NCBI GenBank assembly: GCA_937890135.1
Contig: CALBYC010000172.1
Location: 1-18,509, forward strand
Source of the DNA: an uncultured Parabacteroides sp.
Lineage (GTDB): Bacteria; Bacteroidota; Bacteroidia; Bacteroidales; Tannerellaceae
Length of the DNA: 18,509 nt
Direction: 5' to 3'
The position numbers and the translations under genes were made by a program. The notes under the pieces were generated by a model, which did not search any database, was not told the DNA's origin, and worked only from the letters and a program-made list of their open reading frames with translations. This document shows, one piece after another, positions 14,122 through 18,509 of this stretch (its first letter is position 1; every line of letters starts with the position of its first letter).

Positions 14122-17100
14122 TTATTTCAGTTCCTTCACACGTATATTACGGAACTTGACAGGAGAACCATGACCCAAGAATCCGATGTGCCCTTTCTTG
14201 TTGAACAAGCCCGGATGTTCTTTTTTGTCAGGCGTTCCATTTTTCACCGCATCCCGTATATTACCTTCAACGATTACAACGCCATTCAAGGTAACCTTGA
14301 TGTTGTCTCCGTCGCAGATAATCTCTTCTTCGTTCCATTCCCCGACAGGTTTCTTTGCCGTTTTATGGTTTTCGTTGGCTTTCAAGATGCCATAGATGGA
14401 ACCATGGTGCTGATAGGGAGTGATGTCCTTGTAAATGGGATGTTCGCAATCCAAGATCTGGCTTTCCATCCCCACGTAACCAGCGTCGCCTTCCAACGGG
14501 GCACGCAACCCAACTCCGTTGTTAGCACCCGGGGTCAGTTGGAACTCGAAACGATATATGAAGTTAGCAAACTCTTTCTTGGTGTAAAGGTTTCCGCCAA
14601 AGCTCCGGCTCGGAACCATGGAGATGCAGCCATCTTCCAAGATATAGTCGCCCGTGTTGCCTTGCCACTCGTACATATTCGTTCCGTCAAACAAGACTTG
14701 GAATCCTTCTTTCTTTTCTTGTTCGGAAAGCTGGAAAGGCTCCTGGCGCTTCAATTCCTTGACGTAAATATTACGGAAATAGCACTTGCTTCCATGAGCT
14801 TGCAACTCAATCTGCTCGGTTGGCAAGATGGGTTTGCTACGATCCCAATAATTTTCCATGATGACATTGTCCACGACCCGCTCGCCATTGAGATACACGG
14901 TCACGCGATCACCTACCATCTTGATATGGAACGTATTCCATTCGCCCAGTTTGTTGTCAGCGACCTTGGAAGGTTTGCTTTCGTTTACTTGGTTGTTGTA
15001 TAATCCGCCAGAACCGACCTGAGCACCCACGTCAACACGGGAAGTATCCCAAATCTGAACCTGCGGAGTAGCACGCAAATAGATGCCGGCGTCAGGTTCT
15101 TTCCCCGCAGGATCCAACATCCATTCCACGTACATTTCAAAGTCGCCATATTGCTTCTCGGAGCACAAGTTGTCATAGCCGGAACCCACGTAAACCAAGC
15201 AGCCGTTTTCGACTTTCCAATCGACACGCATGCGTTCATCGGCCTTTTCTTGTTCTTTGGCCAACTTGGAAGGCTTCAACGCATAACGTTTATAAGGATT
15301 TCCCCCTTCCACCATGCCTTTCCATCCAGACAGGTCTTTGCCATTAAACATGGAAACGAAGCCAACCTCATCCGGCATCTCAGCCAAATGTTTCTTGATG
15401 CCCTCTTTCTGGTAATGCGCATCAGGATTATCCAACACCAGCATTACCTTCTCCAAGATAGCCTTCACATTCCTGCCCGTATATTCAGGATGTCCCAATG
15501 CTATGTTCATCACCGCATTGGCAGCAGGTTGCTGCACCGCTTTATTGTCCAAATATTCTGCAGCGTAAAGCAAAGCCAAATAAGTGCCTGTACCTTCCAC
15601 TTTCTTCAAAATCAAGCCACGTACATCATCGTCCTTCGCAATATCCATGGCTTTGCGCAAACGGAGCAATTTGTTTTCACCTGTCATGGAGGACGAGGCT
15701 ACCAAATCGACATATCGAACCAAAGATTGAGTCGCCAAATCACCCGAACCTTTTGCTATATCATACAAGTATTCAGCAGCTTCTATGCCTTTCCAGCTCA
15801 TCAAAGCTTCTACCGCCGCCGTCTTTGCAACGCCAGTGTTTTTATCGCATCCATCTATGATAATCTGCAAAGCTTTGGGGTCGCTGGTAGCAGCCAACAC
15901 AGCATAATAAAGTGATTTCTTCGCATCGCCAGCTTGGTACATGCGGCGGGTTACCGTCGGTACTTGCTCGGCTTTCGGCATATAACGGACTGCTGCTGTT
16001 ACTGCTTCCTGCATTGACTTCACATTACTCGCAGCCGTTTGAGATTCCAGCAAGCCGCATACCGTCGTAAAATCTTTTGCAGTCACGACCTTTTGCAAGG
16101 CGGTGTAGGCGGCATTTCTCACAGCAGGAGAAGAACTCTTCATTTGCTCCAAAACCGTATTTACTTTCGAGTCTGCCATGCGGACAGCCAATAGTTCCAA
16201 AGCAGCCACCTTACCTTCGTCTCCGGCTTTATTTATAACTTCTGCCACCGCGTTGTCTATGTCTCCGGGAAATGCAAGCAAAGCATCTTGTGCCAACAAA
16301 ACAACTTGTTTGTCGCTATCCGCCAACAAATTGGATATTGCCGGGATAAATGCAGCATCACCCAATTTAACCATCGTCCAAACGGCAGCTTGCTCTACAG
16401 CGAAATACCCCGACTTTAATTGTTGAGTCAGCACTTGCGCCAAAGACAAATCAAAGCGAACCATCAATTTCTTCAAAACCGGATTCTTCTTCGGACATTT
16501 GGCTTCTCGGCCTAACCAATTTATCACATCGACTTTCACCTCCGGTTTAGCTTTCAACATAGCTTTAACCACTTCGACATACTCAGGCTCGCCGACAAAA
16601 CCGGACGCAAAATCCAACGCCGCATTGCGGTAACCGATGCAAGGGTCTTTCAACGCAGCAAGCAACATCTTCGTTGCCGCCTTGTTGTCCTTCAATGAAA
16701 GGAGAATCTTCAACGCAGCTTCCCTTGTCTGCAATTGGTTTGCTTTTTCCGCTTTCTTCTGTAAATCCTTAGCTGCCTTTTCCGCTAAAGCCAAGTCTCC
16801 TTTTGCAGCGATATTCTTAATGAGTTCTATATAAGCCTCGTTGGCGCCACTCTTTTCCATCGTGTAACCAGCTTTGGCAGCGGCATCCGCCAATACTTTC
16901 AATGATGCCTCACCGCCCACTTGGCTCAATGCATATAATGCCGTCTTCTGCAAATCCACGTCTTGATTTCCTACAAAAGTAAGCAATAACTGTTCTGCAC
17001 CACTCACCTTTGCCTCGGCAATAGCATTGATCATATCGCGCTTAGCCTTCGCACCCATCGCCACACGGGATTTCAAACCCGCCATAAGAGCCTCGCCAGC

Positions 17101-17589
17101 TGCCGGCGTAGCGATTCTTGCCAGTGCACGAGAAGCGGGTCCGCTCAGCTCCTTGTCCGTCAAATAATCTGCCAAAGACTCCACAGACTCGTCCCCACCC
17201 ATAATTTGGAGCTGTCGGATAATGAAAGCTTTTGTTTCACGCTCCGAAACAGACTGCAAGGCTTTCACATACGCCTTAGCCACCATTTGGCGTGCATTTT
17301 CTTGTCCCTTGGCCATCACAAAATGAGACAAGCCGCTCAAAGCATAATCAGCTTGAGCATTACTGCCTTTGCCTGGAGCATTGATCATCCCGACGATAAC
17401 CTGGACAGCCTCCTCACCGGCCCGGCTCAGCTGACCTATTAAATCATTATACTCTTTTTGCTGCTTTGCCGGCATTTGCGCCAATACATCAGCTGCCACA
17501 GTCTTAGCTGTACGGTTTGCCGGAACTTGTGCCATCATCATGCCAGCGCACAACAAGAGGGCACTAATTGTCATATATGCTTTTTTCAT
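14122..17589 (-). CDS. Secreted HEAT-repeat protein with two DUF1080 (3-keto-disaccharide hydrolase) domains
   Basis: The protein has 1155 residues. A signal peptide (MKKAYMTISALLLCAGMMMA, cleavage before Gln21) sends it to the periplasm. Residues about 30-730 are alpha-helical HEAT-like repeats, rich in short Ala/Leu/Lys helices such as GEASLKVLADAAAKAG and GYRNAALDFASGF. Two beta-jelly-roll DUF1080 domains follow. The first (about 741-945) starts SMFNGKDLSGWKG and contains DAGIYLRATPQVQIWD. The second (about 963-1154) starts VLFDGTNMYEWQGN and contains NNGVGLRAPLEGDAGYVGMESQILD and a HHGSIYG motif. Known members of this family cleave 3-keto-glycosides by elimination/hydration. It begins 35 bases after an oxidoreductase of the family that makes such 3-keto sugars, which supports that role. 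Which of the two domains is active, and on what substrate, is not clear. Confidence 0.9.
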   Translation of the reverse strand: MKKAYMTISALLLCAGMMMAQVPANRTAKTVAADVLAQMPAKQQKEYNDLIGQLSRAGEEAVQVIVGMINAPGKGSNAQADYALSGLSHFVMAKGQENARQMVAKAYVKALQSVSERETKAFIIRQLQIMGGDESVESLADYLTDKELSGPASRALARIATPAAGEALMAGLKSRVAMGAKAKRDMINAIAEAKVSGAEQLLLTFVGNQDVDLQKTALYALSQVGGEASLKVLADAAAKAGYTMEKSGANEAYIELIKNIAAKGDLALAEKAAKDLQKKAEKANQLQTREAALKILLSLKDNKAATKMLLAALKDPCIGYRNAALDFASGFVGEPEYVEVVKAMLKAKPEVKVDVINWLGREAKCPKKNPVLKKLMVRFDLSLAQVLTQQLKSGYFAVEQAAVWTMVKLGDAAFIPAISNLLADSDKQVVLLAQDALLAFPGDIDNAVAEVINKAGDEGKVAALELLAVRMADSKVNTVLEQMKSSSPAVRNAAYTALQKVVTAKDFTTVCGLLESQTAASNVKSMQEAVTAAVRYMPKAEQVPTVTRRMYQAGDAKKSLYYAVLAATSDPKALQIIIDGCDKNTGVAKTAAVEALMSWKGIEAAEYLYDIAKGSGDLATQSLVRYVDLVASSSMTGENKLLRLRKAMDIAKDDDVRGLILKKVEGTGTYLALLYAAEYLDNKAVQQPAANAVMNIALGHPEYTGRNVKAILEKVMLVLDNPDAHYQKEGIKKHLAEMPDEVGFVSMFNGKDLSGWKGMVEGGNPYKRYALKPSKLAKEQEKADERMRVDWKVENGCLVYVGSGYDNLCSEKQYGDFEMYVEWMLDPAGKEPDAGIYLRATPQVQIWDTSRVDVGAQVGSGGLYNNQVNESKPSKVADNKLGEWNTFHIKMVGDRVTVYLNGERVVDNVIMENYWDRSKPILPTEQIELQAHGSKCYFRNIYVKELKRQEPFQLSEQEKKEGFQVLFDGTNMYEWQGNTGDYILEDGCISMVPSRSFGGNLYTKKEFANFIYRFEFQLTPGANNGVGLRAPLEGDAGYVGMESQILDCEHPIYKDITPYQHHGSIYGILKANENHKTAKKPVGEWNEEEIICDGDNIKVTLNGVVIVEGNIRDAVKNGTPDKKEHPGLFNKKGHIGFLGHGSPVKFRNIRVKELK

Positions 17590-17624
17590 ACTTCCAATTT
17601 GTTTTTAGTTATTAATACCCTCTA

Positions 17625-18509
17625 TCATATATCCCACGGCGAACGAATCGGCTGATCAATCAATCGATTAGCAGCGTCATCATTGATAAACTCCAATTTC
17701 TCCGGATCGAAATGCAAAGTACGATTCAAGCGAAGAGCCACACCTCCCATATTTACAATGGTGGCTGAACGGAATCCGTTACGTTCATTTAGCGCAAATG
17801 GCTGACGCGTTTTCACACTCTCGATAAAATCCGTAATTTGAGGTTCCGGATCAGGATAATCCGACAATTTCTTTTCCCAATCAGGAATATCGCAAACAAA
17901 GTTTTTATAGACATTACCTTTGGGCCCAGCAATATAAGGAGTATTCGGATCGCCAAAATCGCCACCCCACAAAACAATCTGGCATCCATCAGCATAAGTA
18001 TAAGTGACCGAGCGCCAAGTACCGACCGCATCCGGATGCTGCTGAGGGGCATCCACCTCCACCTTGACCGGGCTCGTGTTGTCTTTTCCCAAGATATATT
18101 GGACAGGGTCGATGTAGTGCTGTCCCATGTCGCCTAATCCACCAGCATCATAATCCCAATAGCCGCGGAAAGTCTGATGCACACGGTGAGCATTGTATGG
18201 CTTATAAGGAGCCGGACCTAACCACATGTCATAATCCAATTCTGGAGGAACGGGCTGAGGTTCCAAGTATTCCTTCCCAACCCAATAGAACTTCCAGTCA
18301 AAGCCGGTATGCTTGCTAATGGTCACTTTCAAAGGCCATCCCAAAAGACCGCTCTGCACAAGTTTCTTCAACGGCTTGACCGGAGTGCCCAGACCATAGA
18401 ACTGATCTTTAAAACGGAACCACGTATTAAGGCGGAACATCCGGCCATACTGTTTAACAGCTTCCATGACACGCTTGCCTTCGCCGATTGTCCTCGTCAT
18501 GGGCTTCTC
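17625..18509 (-). CDS. Gfo/Idh/MocA-family oxidoreductase (partial, N-terminal Rossmann domain cut off)
   Basis: The frame stays open to the window edge. The first complete codons read Glu-Lys-Pro-Met, which is the family's EKP motif with the catalytic lysine, so the ATG at 18500 is internal and not the start. The visible 294 residues are the C-terminal substrate domain: NTWFRF, LDYDMWLGPAPYKPYN, the GGLGDMGQHYIDPVQYILG helix with the metal/substrate-type Asp and His, and the C-terminal FDPEKLEFINDDAANRL...RSPWD. That tail is typical of the branch often exported by the Tat system, but the N-terminus that would show a Tat signal is missing. It lies 35 bases before the HEAT/DUF1080 gene and is likely co-transcribed. 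A plausible job is oxidation of C3 of a glycoside; the substrate is unknown. Confidence 0.92.
   Translation of the reverse strand, partial: EKPMTRTIGEGKRVMEAVKQYGRMFRLNTWFRFKDQFYGLGTPVKPLKKLVQSGLLGWPLKVTISKHTGFDWKFYWVGKEYLEPQPVPPELDYDMWLGPAPYKPYNAHRVHQTFRGYWDYDAGGLGDMGQHYIDPVQYILGKDNTSPVKVEVDAPQQHPDAVGTWRSVTYTYADGCQIVLWGGDFGDPNTPYIAGPKGNVYKNFVCDIPDWEKKLSDYPDPEPQITDFIESVKTRQPFALNERNGFRSATIVNMGGVALRLNRTLHFDPEKLEFINDDAANRLIDQPIRSPWDI

Noticed and set aside
13952..14173. Plus-strand open frame of 73 codons in the repeat region
   Set aside because: It is made mostly of repeat sequence, runs into the 3' end of the HEAT/DUF1080 gene on the other strand, and has no recognisable protein features.
14170..15003. 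Plus-strand open frame of 277 codons opposite the DUF1080 domains
   Set aside because: Antisense to clear domain-coding sequence; no promoter or family resemblance.
18498..18500. ATG at 18500 as the start of the last oxidoreductase
   Set aside because: It directly follows Glu-Lys-Pro codons, the family's internal EKP motif, so the true start lies outside the window.

Overview
The window reads as Bacteroidales (Bacteroidetes) chromosome. The grounds are a SusC/SusD outer-membrane pair, promoters of the Bacteroidetes type (TTTG/TTG, about 20 bases, TAnnTTTG), mostly weak Shine-Dalgarno sequences, and protein sequences close to what I know from gut Bacteroidales. I cannot fix the genus. There is no tRNA, rRNA, CRISPR array, integrase or transposase. 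The content is mostly core and nutritional genes, with one intergenic repeat element.

Layout. (1) Bases 1-422, minus strand: the N-terminal part of a SotB-type MFS sugar efflux transporter, cut by the window edge and divergent from what follows. (2) Bases 566-2466, plus strand: queC and queF (queuosine precursor synthesis), then rplU and rpmA (ribosomal proteins L21 and L27) with their own promoter and a structured leader. A terminator hairpin follows. (3) Bases 7693-2675, minus strand: a susC-susD pair with a clear promoter, a leader of about 100 nt, and its own terminator. No CAZyme or regulator accompanies it here. (4) Bases 13740-7952, minus strand: pepT, gcvT, a Gfo/Idh/MocA oxidoreductase, a zinc-ribbon/FHA protein, and a secreted trypsin-fold protein with TPRs whose catalytic His and Ser appear to be missing. 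(5) Bases 13741-14121: an intergenic region with a strong two-way terminator and a cluster of GGTGAGAGAT-type repeats around a long imperfect hairpin. (6) Bases 18509-14122, minus strand: the C-terminal part of a second Gfo/Idh/MocA oxidoreductase, then a 1155-residue secreted protein made of HEAT repeats plus two DUF1080 (3-keto-disaccharide hydrolase) domains.

How the genes may work together. QueC makes preQ0 and QueF reduces it to preQ1, so these are two consecutive steps. The last pair fits the oxidise-then-cleave route for glycosides: an oxidoreductase forms a 3-keto sugar and a DUF1080 domain cleaves it. The least familiar unit is the zinc-ribbon/FHA protein next to the inactive-looking protease with TPRs. 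It suggests phosphothreonine-dependent signalling linked to an envelope protein, but no function is established from sequence alone.
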